Source: an uncultured Prevotella sp. | GTDB taxonomy: Bacteria > Bacteroidota > Bacteroidia > Bacteroidales > Bacteroidaceae | Direction: 5' to 3' | Assembly (NCBI GenBank): GCA_900543155.1 | Contig: UQQN01000112.1 | Coordinates: forward strand, 1 to 7,325 | Length of the DNA stretch: 7,325 nt | Part shown: positions 1-7,036 of the stretch, one piece after another | Numbering within the stretch: position 1 is the first letter of the stretch | Layout: every line of letters starts with the position of its first letter | The notes under the pieces: model-generated | The model's database searches: none | What the model was told of the DNA's origin: nothing | The model's input: only the letters and a program-made list of their open reading frames with translations | Position numbers and translations under genes: made by a program

Positions 1-205
1 CACCCTACCTAATGGGGTGACCCATTTATCCATGTAATTTATCGACGTCAAAAATTCGATGAAATAGTGCAGAAAAATATTATGGATTTTGAACACCCTA
101 CCTAACGGGGTGACCCATTTATCATGCCCCTTGTCGACGTCAAAATCCGATAAAACCATGCAGAACATTTTTGAGATTTTGAACACCCTACCTAACGAAG
201 TAATC
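1..205. repeat. Tandem repeat of about 90 bp, two full units plus a decayed third
   Basis: Units start at 1, 94 and 184, giving lengths of 93 and 90 bp. Each begins with a CACCC...GGGTG hairpin of the form CACCCTACCTAACGGGGTG, followed by ACCCATTTATC. Units 1 and 2 also share an internal TCGACGTCAAAA block (42-53 and 134-145), a TGCAGAA block and a closing GATTTTGAA. The third unit keeps CACCCTACCTAACG, then decays; an AATGGGGTG word at 225-233 could supply its missing right arm. Unit 1 starts at the window edge, so more copies may lie to the left. Seen directly: the repeats. Inferred: non-coding, REP-like intergenic DNA. The conserved interior argues against repeat-plus-spacer CRISPR organisation. 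Confidence 0.85.
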
Positions 206-240
206 CCTTATAATAATACAAAATAATGGGGTGAAACGAA

Positions 241-308
241 AAGTGACAAATGACAAGTGACACCTTAATTTCTTGATAATCAAGAAATTAGGTGTCACTT
301 TGTCACTT
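241..308. terminator. Long stem-loop downstream of gltD, possible transcription terminator
   Basis: The inner arms are 255-277 and 279-300. They match over 22 bp with a single extra T in the left arm and close on a very tight loop. An outer pair extends the stem: AAGTGACAAA (241-250) with TTTGTCACTT (299-308), leaving TGACAA (251-256) bulged. It lies about 130 bp past the gltD stop codon. Read on the minus strand, the stem is followed by only a modest T-rich run (TTTTCGTTTC), so it is not a textbook intrinsic terminator. The structure is certain. Its role as terminator or 3'-end stabiliser of the gltBD mRNA is inferred; it could instead be a small repeat element. Confidence 0.5.
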
Positions 309-439
309 GAAATATTTCTTAAATCGGAGTTAACGAAAGTAAATCTTACGTATCATCCACTGTTATTGAAACAGGTAATAAGAAAGTCGTTCCTAATAAA
401 AAGGTAACTTCCATCTAAGAACCAGTCCATCCACTTATT
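309..439. other. Gap downstream of gltD with a short protein-like open stretch
   Basis: No gene can be supported here. On the plus strand a stop-bounded frame of 31 codons runs from 323 to the TAA at 416-418, and its translation has an ordinary mixed composition (for example ESKSYVSSTVIETGNKKVV). It has no ATG and is cut off upstream by a TAA at 320-322, so it could at most be the tail of a decayed gene. A weak 5-bp hairpin lies at 360-374 (CTGTT/AACAG), and GAAATATTTC at 309-318 is a perfect palindrome. Confidence 0.3.
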
Positions 440-1783
440 TTATTTTGACAAATAGGCATCAATGTCTTTTGCAGCTTTACGTCCACCTGCTATGCAACGC
501 ACCACAAGACTGGCACCTGTGGCAGCATCGCCAGCCACAAAGACATTCTCGGGAAATTCAGGTTGTTGCGGACGGAGGAAACCCATAGCGAGCAATACCA
601 AATCGCAAGGAATAATCTCCTTCTTGCCTGTAGGTACCATCAACGGACGACCACCTTCAGGATTAGGTTTCCATTCAACCTCTTCTACCTCTGCCCCACT
701 CACAGCACCTTTACCATTGTCAATAAACTTGTTAGTCGTAAGCAACCAACGACGTTCACAACCCTCTTCATGGCTTGATGATGTTTTAAGCACAATAGGC
801 CATTGTGGCCAAGGCGTGTTAGGATTAGAACCTACAGGAGGTTTGGGCATAATTTCAATTTGCGTAACACTCAGTGCTCCTTGGCGATTAGAAGTACCTA
901 TACAGTCAGAGCCTGTATCGCCACCACCAATCACCAAAACTCGTTTACCTTTAGCAGTAATGCGATCTTTGTTCGAGAAAGTTTGACCTGCCAAAACACG
1001 ATTTTGTTGTGCAAGAAGTTCAAGGGCAAAATGTACACCCTTGAGTTCACGTCCTGGCACCTTTAAGTCGCGTGCGGTAGGCGTTCCCGTACAAATGCAA
1101 TAAGCATCGAAGCCCTCGGGCAAGGCAGTTACATCGACAGGTGTATTCACTTTAAAAGTAATACCTTCAGCCTCCATCACCTTTACACGGCGGTCAATCA
1201 CCGTTTTTTGCAACTTAAAGTTAGGAATACCAAAACGCAACAAACCACCCACATATTCGTGTTGTTCAAACACGGTTACATCATATCCACGATGATTAAG
1301 CTGATTTGCAGCAGCCAAACCTGCAGGACCAGAACCTATCACAGCCACACTTTTACCATTGCGAGCAAAAGTACGGGGTTGAATATATCCCTCGCGGAAG
1401 GCAGCCTCAATAATGGCACATTCATCCTCGCGAATCGTAACAGGAGCATTCATTGAAAGCTGCAACACACAACTCTTTTCGCAGAGTGCAGGACAAATAC
1501 GTCCAGTAAATTCAGGAAAGTCGTTTGTAGCAGTAAGAATTTCGTAAGCCATTTTCCACTCACCTTTAAATAAGGCATCTTGAAATTCGGGTTGACGATT
1601 TCCGAGCGGACAAGCCCAATGGCAAAAGGGCACACCACAATCCATGCAGCGCGAAGCCTGCAAACGGCGGTCACTTGTATTGAGAGTCTGTTCTACCTCA
1701 CCAAAGTCTGCCACACGTTCGTGTACGGGGCGATAACCTGCTTCGCGGCGAGGAACAGTTAGAAAAGCTTTAGGATTTCCCAT
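440..1783 (-). CDS. gltD: Glutamate synthase small subunit (NAD(P)H, FAD, iron-sulfur)
   Basis: Small subunit of glutamate synthase, 447 residues, cytoplasmic. It oxidises NAD(P)H at FAD and passes electrons through iron-sulfur clusters to FMN in GltB. The N-terminal iron-sulfur domain shows C46, C49, C54 and C58 (CMDCGVPFCHWAC), then C97, C101 and C105 (CPALCEKSC). The FAD-binding motif VIGSGPAGLAAA is at 148-159, the NAD(P)H-binding motif VLVIGGGDTGSD at 282-293, and the closing FAD motif VFVAGDAATG at 414-423. It is somewhat short for the family (about 470-490 from memory), mainly because only about 15 residues separate MGF (400-402) from AGD. The ATG at 1783 gives the normal family start, MGNPKAFL; there is no Shine-Dalgarno, as is usual in Bacteroidetes. 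It lies 124 bp after gltB and is probably co-transcribed. No asnB or other gene follows within the window. NADPH versus NADH use is not decided by what I can see. Confidence 0.96.
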   Translation of the reverse strand: MGNPKAFLTVPRREAGYRPVHERVADFGEVEQTLNTSDRRLQASRCMDCGVPFCHWACPLGNRQPEFQDALFKGEWKMAYEILTATNDFPEFTGRICPALCEKSCVLQLSMNAPVTIREDECAIIEAAFREGYIQPRTFARNGKSVAVIGSGPAGLAAANQLNHRGYDVTVFEQHEYVGGLLRFGIPNFKLQKTVIDRRVKVMEAEGITFKVNTPVDVTALPEGFDAYCICTGTPTARDLKVPGRELKGVHFALELLAQQNRVLAGQTFSNKDRITAKGKRVLVIGGGDTGSDCIGTSNRQGALSVTQIEIMPKPPVGSNPNTPWPQWPIVLKTSSSHEEGCERRWLLTTNKFIDNGKGAVSGAEVEEVEWKPNPEGGRPLMVPTGKKEIIPCDLVLLAMGFLRPQQPEFPENVFVAGDAATGASLVVRCIAGGRKAAKDIDAYLSK

Positions 1784-1907
1784 AATTTTATTAGTTATTG
1801 GGGGATAAAGGGTTATAGAGATTATTAGGGAGAGGAAAAGGGTTATTAGGGATGTAGCATTAAGATGTTAGGATCTTTGCCAAACACCCCTATAACCTTA
1901 TAACAGT
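1784..1907 (-). repeat. gltB-gltD spacer with short direct and inverted repeats
   Basis: The 124-bp intercistronic region is pyrimidine-rich on the coding (minus) strand. In plus-strand terms AAAGGGTTAT occurs at 1807-1816 and 1837-1846, and TTATTAGGGA at 1822-1831 and 1843-1852, with a related TTATTGGGGGA at 1795-1805. GGTTATAG (1811-1818) is the exact reverse complement of CTATAACC (1890-1897), so the ends of the spacer could pair in the mRNA. I see no Bacteroidetes -7 box driving gltD separately and no Shine-Dalgarno before its ATG. Operon co-transcription is therefore the simplest reading. Any role in processing or translation is inferred. Confidence 0.6.
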
Positions 1908-4900
1908 TTAATAATCTCGTTGAACCTCTGCAATTTTTTGTTGCAATTTTCGCATTTGTTCTTCAGCCAACACACGCTTATACTCAATAGGAGTAATTTG
2001 TATGAAGTCGTCGACATAGCGATTCCAATCATCCAACATGGTGCGAGCCAACTGCGAACCTGTGTAGAGATAGTGCTGACGAATGAGTTCGTGTAACTCC
2101 TTGCGCGAGGTTGAATTTTCAATCAATGAAAGTTCCACCATCTCCATGTTGCAGAAGTAGTCAAAGTTATGATTCCTGTCCCACACGTAAGCCACACCAC
2201 CACTCATACCAGCGGCAAAGTTACGTCCTGTTTCACCAAGCACCACAACACGTCCACCCGTCATATATTCACAACAGTGGTCGCCAACACCTTCAACAAC
2301 GGCAATCGCACCAGAGTTTCGCACTGCAAAGCGCTCACCCACTTTACCATTGATATAAACCTCACCACTTGTAGCACCATAAAGCAAGGTGTTACCAGCA
2401 ATGGTGTTTTCTTCAGCCTTATAACTTGAACGCACAGGAGGCATCACCGCAATGCGTCCACCACTGAGCGCCTTGCCCAAATAGTCATTGGCTTCGCCCT
2501 CTAATTTAAAGCTAACGCCCGTAGGCAAGAAGGCACCGAAGCTCTGACCTGCCGAACCCTTAAACTTAATGTTAATCGTTTCGTTGGGCAAACCTTTGTG
2601 ACCATATTTTGCTACTACTGCTCCCGAGAGCATGGCACCAACCGAACGGTCTGTATTGGCAATGGCATACTCAAGCGAAACCTCCTTCTGCGTATCAATA
2701 GCAGGCGCAGCAGCCTTAATAATTTGTGTGTCGAGCACAGCATCAATGTCGTGCTTTTGCGAAGTAACATGATGTATAGCCGCATCGTTATCTACACGGT
2801 GCAACAAACGGCTAAAGTCGAGTGTCGCAGCCTTCGACGTAGCTTCGCGTTCACGCAGCGCAATAAGGTCAGTGCGACCCACAATATCATTGAAATGACG
2901 GAATCCCATTTCTGCCAAATACTCACGCACCTCTTGTGCAAGGAAGCGGAAATAGTTTACCACATATTCGTAGTGTCCACGGAAGTGCTCACGCAACTCA
3001 GGATTTTGAGTAGCCACACCCACAGGACAAGTATTGGCATGACACTTACGCATCATTACACAACCCAACACAATGAGCACGGTAGTACCAAAACCAAACT
3101 CCTCGGCACCTAACAGTGCCATAGAGATGATGTCGCGTCCCGTTTTTATTTGTCCATCGGTTTGCAAACGCACCTGTCCACGCAGTCCGTTAAGCACCAA
3201 TGTTTGTTGAGTTTCAGACAAACCAATCTCAGGCGAAATACCTGCATAGCGCATTGAAGAGGCAGGCGAAGCACCTGTACCACCTTCAGCACCCGAAATT
3301 ACAATTAAGTCGGCTTTAGCCTTAGCCACACCAGCAGCAATGGTTCCTACCCCACTCTCGGCAACCAACTTCACACTGATTTGTGCTTTCGGATTTACAT
3401 TCTTCAAGTCGAAGATAAGTTGAGCCAAGTCCTCGATAGAGTAAATATCGTGATGAGGCGGTGGCGAAATAAGCGAGATTCCAGGAATAGAATGACGTGT
3501 CTTCGCAATAATCTTGTTCACCTTATAACCAGGCAACTGACCACCCTCACCAGGCTTTGCACCTTGTGCAACCTTAATCTGAATTTCTTCGGCATTCACC
3601 AAATATTCAGTGGTCACACCAAAACGACCCGAAGCAATCTGCTTGGTCTTGCTACTGAGCGAGATACCGTCATAGGTTTCGCTAAAGCGTTCATTGTCTT
3701 CGCCACCTTCACCCGTATTACTACGTGTACCCAGTTTATTCATAGCAAGCGCCAAAGCCTCGTGTGCCTCTTTGCTGATTGCACCAAACGACATGGCACC
3801 TGTTACAAAATGCTTCACAATGTCGTCAACCGATTCAACCTCATCTACAGGTATTGGGTTACGCTTAAATTCAAAGAAATCGCGCAAGAAGATAGGCTTT
3901 TCTTTTTGGTCTACCAAGGCTGTAAATTCTTTGAACTTTTTGTAACTACCCAAACGAGTAGCCAGTTGCAAAGTCGAAATCGTTTCGGGGTTCCAAGCAT
4001 GCTTTTCGCCATCTTTACGATAGCTAAACTGACCCACATAGGGAAGCAAACCTTGCAATTCACGATCTTCATAATCTGGCGTATAACCTTCATCATGGAA
4101 CTTGCCATAATCACGGGCTATTTGGTCGAGATGAATACCACCAATGCTACCTGCAGCCGTACCAAAATAAGTGCGCAACAACTCATCGTTCAAACCGATA
4201 GCCTCGAAAATCTTAGCACCACGATAAGAGCGCAGTGTGCTGATGCCCATTTTTGAAAGCACCTTATAGAGTCCTTTGCAAATAGCCTTTATATAATTCT
4301 TTTCAGCCGTTTCATAATTCATCTGCACCTCACCGCGCTTTACCAAATCGTCGAGCACAGCGAATGCCATATATGGGTTAATAGCACTGGCACCATAGCC
4401 AATGAGCAAGGCAGCATGCATCACTTCGCGTGTTTCGCCACTCTCAACCACCAAGGCTGTTTCCATGCGCTTTTGCACCGAAATAAGGTAATGGTGTACA
4501 GCACTCACTGCCAATAATGAAGGAATAGCTGCATGTGTTTCGTCAACACCACGGTCTGACAGAATAATGTAGTTTATGCCATCATTCACACTCTGCTCTG
4601 CCATGTGGCAAAGATTATCGAGCGCCTCTTTCAAGCCCTCAGCACCCTTTGCCGACTCAAAAGTCATGGGCAATTTAACGGTATTAAAGCCCTTATAGCG
4701 AATGTTGCAAAGAATGTCGAGTTGACGATTTGTTAAAATAGGTTGTGGCAAACGCACCATCTTGCAATGGCTCTCGTTTGGCGAAAGAATATTCATGCCC
4801 ACAGCTCCCACATACTCAGTGAGCGACATAACCAACTCCTCACGAATAGGGTCGATAGCAGGATTGGTAACTTGAGCAAATTGCTGACGGAAGTAGTTAA

Positions 4901-6401
4901 ACAACAACTGCGGACGGTCTGACAATACAGCCAACGGCGTGTCGTTACCCATCGAGGCAATAGGCTCGCTACCATTGTTAGCCATAGGCATAATGGTGCG
5001 TTCCACATCCTCGCGCGTAAAACCAAACACACGCAAGTGCTTGTCAAAATCTTCTACTGCATTATCCACCTTACGTCCACTCTTCAAAGCGTCCAACTCT
5101 ATGCGGTTTGCCGAGAGCCATTGGCGATAAGGGAAAGCCGTAGCAAGACGGTTTTTCAATTCACCGTCATAATATATATTACCCTCTTGCGTATCAATCA
5201 ACAGAATCTTGCCTGGTTGCAAACGACCTTTTTCTTTAATTTCGTTTGCCTCGAAACTAATTACACCAGCCTCAGATGCTACCACCATCATGTCGTTCTT
5301 CGTAATGAGATAGCGTGCCGGTCTAAGTCCATTACGGTCGAGCATACCTCCTGCATAACGTCCATCGCTAAAGAGCAAGGCTGCGGGACCATCCCAAGGC
5401 TCCATCAAAATAGAATGATATTCATAGAAGGCTTTGAGATCCTCAGAGATAGGATTCTTATCATTGAAACTTTCAGGCACAAGCATTGCCATAGCATGTG
5501 GCAAACTCAAACCCGACATTACCAAAAATTCTAGCACATTATCGAGCGAGGCTGAGTCGCTCATGTGGGGCTGAATAATCGGACTAATGTTTTTTACATC
5601 TCCCAACACATCGGTAGACAATACCGACTCACGAGCCTCCATCCACACACGGTTGCCACGAATGGTGTTAATTTCGCCATTGTGTGCCAACAAGCGGAAA
5701 GGCTGAGCCAACCCCCAAGTAGGGAAAGTGTTGGTTGAGAAGCGAGAATGCACAATTGCCAAGCCGCTTGTAAAATAAGGCTGCGTAAGATCGGGGAAAT
5801 ACTCGCGCAACTGAGTAGACGAGAGCATACCCTTATAAACGATATTCTTTGAAGAGAGCGAACAAATATAGAAGTCCTTATTTGCTACACGTTTTTCAAC
5901 CTTTTTGCGTACAATGTAGAGTTTACGTTCTAGCGTCTGTGGTTCGGCTCCTGTCACAAACACCTGTTTCACTGCAGGTTCGGTTTCAAGAGCATCTTTA
6001 CCCAAGATAGCTGAATTTGTGGGCACCGCACGCACGTGCATCAACTGCAATCCTTCGCGCTCCACTTCTTCAATGAACACGCTCAAGATGGTTTGCTGTT
6101 CTGCCTCGTCTTTCGGCAAAAACACCAAACCTGTGCCATAATGTCCCTTTTCAGGAACAGGGATACCCTGCAACAAAATAAACTCGTGTGGAATTTGCAG
6201 CATAATCCCTGCACCATCACCCGTTTTGTTGTCAGCACCTTCTGCACCGCGGTGCTTCATGTTCTCTAAAACCTTCAGTGCGCTATCCACCAACTCATGG
6301 CTTTTGTTGCCGTGAATATTCACAATCATACCCACGCCACAAGCATCATGCTCATTGTCTGCGCAATAAAGTCCTTCGTTAAGCCTATTCTTCAAATTCA
6401 T
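1908..6401 (-). CDS. gltB: Glutamate synthase large subunit (glutaminase and FMN synthase)
   Basis: Large subunit of glutamate synthase, 1497 residues, close to the usual family length. It hydrolyses glutamine and adds the ammonia to 2-oxoglutarate, giving two glutamates with electrons from GltD. The class II amidotransferase domain covers about 21-430. C21 in DACGVG is the expected catalytic cysteine exposed when a 20-residue propeptide is removed; HSRFSTNTFPTW (218-229) and NGEINT (241-246) are further motifs of this domain. A central domain covers about 450-755. The FMN barrel covers about 800-1180, with GAEGGTGASP (1037-1046) as a phosphate-binding loop and C1114, C1120, C1125 spaced C-X5-C-X4-C for the 3Fe-4S cluster. 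The glycine-rich beta-helix domain lies at about 1245-1440. The ATG at 6401 is supported by the short propeptide before C21. It is the first gene of gltBD; no frame disruption or missing key residue was seen. Confidence 0.98.
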   Translation of the reverse strand: MNLKNRLNEGLYCADNEHDACGVGMIVNIHGNKSHELVDSALKVLENMKHRGAEGADNKTGDGAGIMLQIPHEFILLQGIPVPEKGHYGTGLVFLPKDEAEQQTILSVFIEEVEREGLQLMHVRAVPTNSAILGKDALETEPAVKQVFVTGAEPQTLERKLYIVRKKVEKRVANKDFYICSLSSKNIVYKGMLSSTQLREYFPDLTQPYFTSGLAIVHSRFSTNTFPTWGLAQPFRLLAHNGEINTIRGNRVWMEARESVLSTDVLGDVKNISPIIQPHMSDSASLDNVLEFLVMSGLSLPHAMAMLVPESFNDKNPISEDLKAFYEYHSILMEPWDGPAALLFSDGRYAGGMLDRNGLRPARYLITKNDMMVVASEAGVISFEANEIKEKGRLQPGKILLIDTQEGNIYYDGELKNRLATAFPYRQWLSANRIELDALKSGRKVDNAVEDFDKHLRVFGFTREDVERTIMPMANNGSEPIASMGNDTPLAVLSDRPQLLFNYFRQQFAQVTNPAIDPIREELVMSLTEYVGAVGMNILSPNESHCKMVRLPQPILTNRQLDILCNIRYKGFNTVKLPMTFESAKGAEGLKEALDNLCHMAEQSVNDGINYIILSDRGVDETHAAIPSLLAVSAVHHYLISVQKRMETALVVESGETREVMHAALLIGYGASAINPYMAFAVLDDLVKRGEVQMNYETAEKNYIKAICKGLYKVLSKMGISTLRSYRGAKIFEAIGLNDELLRTYFGTAAGSIGGIHLDQIARDYGKFHDEGYTPDYEDRELQGLLPYVGQFSYRKDGEKHAWNPETISTLQLATRLGSYKKFKEFTALVDQKEKPIFLRDFFEFKRNPIPVDEVESVDDIVKHFVTGAMSFGAISKEAHEALALAMNKLGTRSNTGEGGEDNERFSETYDGISLSSKTKQIASGRFGVTTEYLVNAEEIQIKVAQGAKPGEGGQLPGYKVNKIIAKTRHSIPGISLISPPPHHDIYSIEDLAQLIFDLKNVNPKAQISVKLVAESGVGTIAAGVAKAKADLIVISGAEGGTGASPASSMRYAGISPEIGLSETQQTLVLNGLRGQVRLQTDGQIKTGRDIISMALLGAEEFGFGTTVLIVLGCVMMRKCHANTCPVGVATQNPELREHFRGHYEYVVNYFRFLAQEVREYLAEMGFRHFNDIVGRTDLIALREREATSKAATLDFSRLLHRVDNDAAIHHVTSQKHDIDAVLDTQIIKAAAPAIDTQKEVSLEYAIANTDRSVGAMLSGAVVAKYGHKGLPNETINIKFKGSAGQSFGAFLPTGVSFKLEGEANDYLGKALSGGRIAVMPPVRSSYKAEENTIAGNTLLYGATSGEVYINGKVGERFAVRNSGAIAVVEGVGDHCCEYMTGGRVVVLGETGRNFAAGMSGGVAYVWDRNHNFDYFCNMEMVELSLIENSTSRKELHELIRQHYLYTGSQLARTMLDDWNRYVDDFIQITPIEYKRVLAEEQMRKLQQKIAEVQRDY

Positions 6402-6556
6402 AATGTACTTTATGACTGAATTATTTTGGTTATGTTCTCTCTAAAGACGAATCTAAAACATCAGTTTCTAAACTCTGACATTAAAAAATTCTCTTTTTAG
6501 CACTTGAAAACTGACATTTTTATGTGTACAATCTCTCAAACGCATTATATTGATGG
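6402..6556 (-). promoter_or_regulatory. Putative 5' leader of gltB
   Basis: If the promoter proposed at 6557-6564 is right, gltB has a leader of about 150 nt. It contains a small hairpin (AGTTT 6463-6467 with AAACT 6470-6474, extended by TCAG/CTGA) and two copies of CTGACAT (6475-6481 and 6511-6517). There is no Shine-Dalgarno before the gltB ATG, only AT-rich sequence (AAAGTACATT). I recognise no known riboswitch, and no leader peptide rich in one amino acid. Its boundaries depend entirely on the promoter call. Confidence 0.3.
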
Positions 6557-6564
6557 CAAAAATA
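6557..6564 (-). promoter_or_regulatory. Candidate Bacteroidetes -7 promoter box for gltBD
   Basis: The minus strand reads TATTTTTG, a perfect match to the Bacteroidetes -7 consensus TAnnTTTG. It is the only full match I found on this strand between 6402 and 6600. Transcription would start near 6550. A TTTG -33 box at the expected distance of about 19-21 bp is absent: one TTTG lies only 12 bp upstream, and a TTTC about 25 bp upstream. In such AT-rich DNA a single box is weak evidence. Confidence 0.35.
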
Positions 6565-6734
6565 CAATTTTCATTTCAAAATAACGCACGAAACCTAACT
6601 TTTTTCGTCATAAAGCTATTTTTGTTGTTTTTTATTGCCATTTTGTCACGTCCAATGTGCTTTATACGGCTTTTTGTTAGATATACATTTATATTATTCA
6701 TGGTGTGTTAAGTTAGAGATGAAAAATTAGAGTG
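6565..6734. other. AT-rich non-coding DNA upstream of gltB
   Basis: Very AT-rich stretch without a supported gene. A 52-codon plus-strand frame (6553-6711) crosses it; it encodes a Phe/Leu-rich peptide and lacks a visible ribosome binding site, so I do not call it a gene. ATAAAGC (6610-6616) and GCTTTAT (6659-6665) form a 7-bp inverted repeat around a 42-bp loop, which could be chance. Confidence 0.4.
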
Positions 6735-6865
6735 TTTTGTACCAATAAAGGAGCAGCCTTGACACGTATTTTTGGCTTCGGCATTCCTTCGGTATGATAT
6801 CGGTTTTCCTTCGGAATGACTACGACCGAAAAATGGGGTGTTTTAGCATGCTTGCGAGTACAAAA
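6735..6865. repeat. 131-bp imperfect dyad element with nested inverted blocks
   Basis: Three separate inverted pairs share one centre near 6800: TTTTGTAC (6735-6742) with GTACAAAA (6858-6865), ATTTTTGG (6768-6775) with CCGAAAAAT (6826-6834, one extra base), and CATTCC (6782-6787) with GGAATG (6813-6818). The segments between the blocks have nearly equal length on the two sides (25 versus 23, and 6 versus 7). No coding potential or flanking target-site duplication was seen. It may be a MITE-like or REP-like element, or a structured transcript; this is inference. Confidence 0.5.
6776..6819. repeat. Four tandem imperfect 11-bp repeats (CTTCGG core)
   Basis: Consecutive 11-mers start at 6776, 6787, 6798 and 6809: CTTCGGCATTC, CTTCGGTATGA, TATCGGTTTTC and CTTCGGAATGA. 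All share CGG at the same phase, and three share CTTCGG exactly. The array sits at the heart of the dyad element at 6735-6865. The 11-bp period is close to one DNA helical turn, compatible with phased protein contacts, but no regulator can be named. It may simply be a small minisatellite. Confidence 0.6.
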
Positions 6866-7036
6866 TTACAACATGATGAAATGATAAGCAAAAAAATAGC
6901 ATAATTCTTAATTATACAACTGGCAAAAACGGCTGACTCCCCTAGTGTTTATTGGGGAAAAATATTTTTCTATGTGATAGAATAGTTTACAATATGCAAT
7001 TTTATAAGTTTTTGATGGTAAGAGCAAGATGGAACA
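6866..7036. other. AT-rich non-coding gap between dyad elements
   Basis: No gene is seen. It contains a short stem (TCCCC 6938-6942, GGGGA 6954-6958) followed by the palindrome AAAAATATTTTT (6958-6969), and the word AAAACGGCTG (6926-6935) that recurs in the next inverted repeat at 7115-7124. Confidence 0.5.

Noticed and set aside
1..240. CRISPR array suggested by regularly spaced repeats
   Set aside because: Only two to three units, the unit interiors are also conserved rather than unique spacers, and the third copy is decayed. No cas gene is present.
1..240. Integron attC-like sites, since ACCTAAC fits the RYYYAAC half-site and recurs at about 90 bp
   Set aside because: No GTTRRRY partner exists in the region (I find no GTT in 1-240), no cassette reading frames lie between the sites, and no integrase is seen.
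462..986. Plus-strand open frame of 174 codons opposite gltD
   Set aside because: Lies entirely antisense to the C-terminal half of gltD, which has all expected motifs; the product resembles no family.
3381..4256. Long plus-strand open frame of 291 codons inside gltB
   Set aside because: Fully antisense to the conserved FMN domain of gltB. Its translation shows no recognisable domain and is explained by gltB codon usage. The same applies to 2598-3113 and 5037-5534.
6402..6556. Known riboswitch, such as a glutamine RNA, in the gltB leader
   Set aside because: Only a small hairpin and a short direct repeat are visible; no conserved core of a known riboswitch class was recognised.
6767..6774. 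Plus-strand TATTTTTG as a promoter toward the right edge
   Set aside because: Matches the -7 box but has no TTTG near -33 (the nearest TTTG is 27 bp upstream) and no gene starts to the right within the window. Too weak to call.
6735..6865. Complete MITE or insertion sequence
   Set aside because: No target-site duplication at the ends (GAGTG before, TTACA after), short 8-bp terminal repeats and no transposase. Kept only as a dyad element.
6938..6969. Intrinsic terminator (TCCCC/GGGGA stem followed by AAAAATATTTTT)
   Set aside because: The stem is only 5 bp with an 11-nt loop, and A residues rather than T residues follow it directly. On the other strand there is no adjacent T-run.
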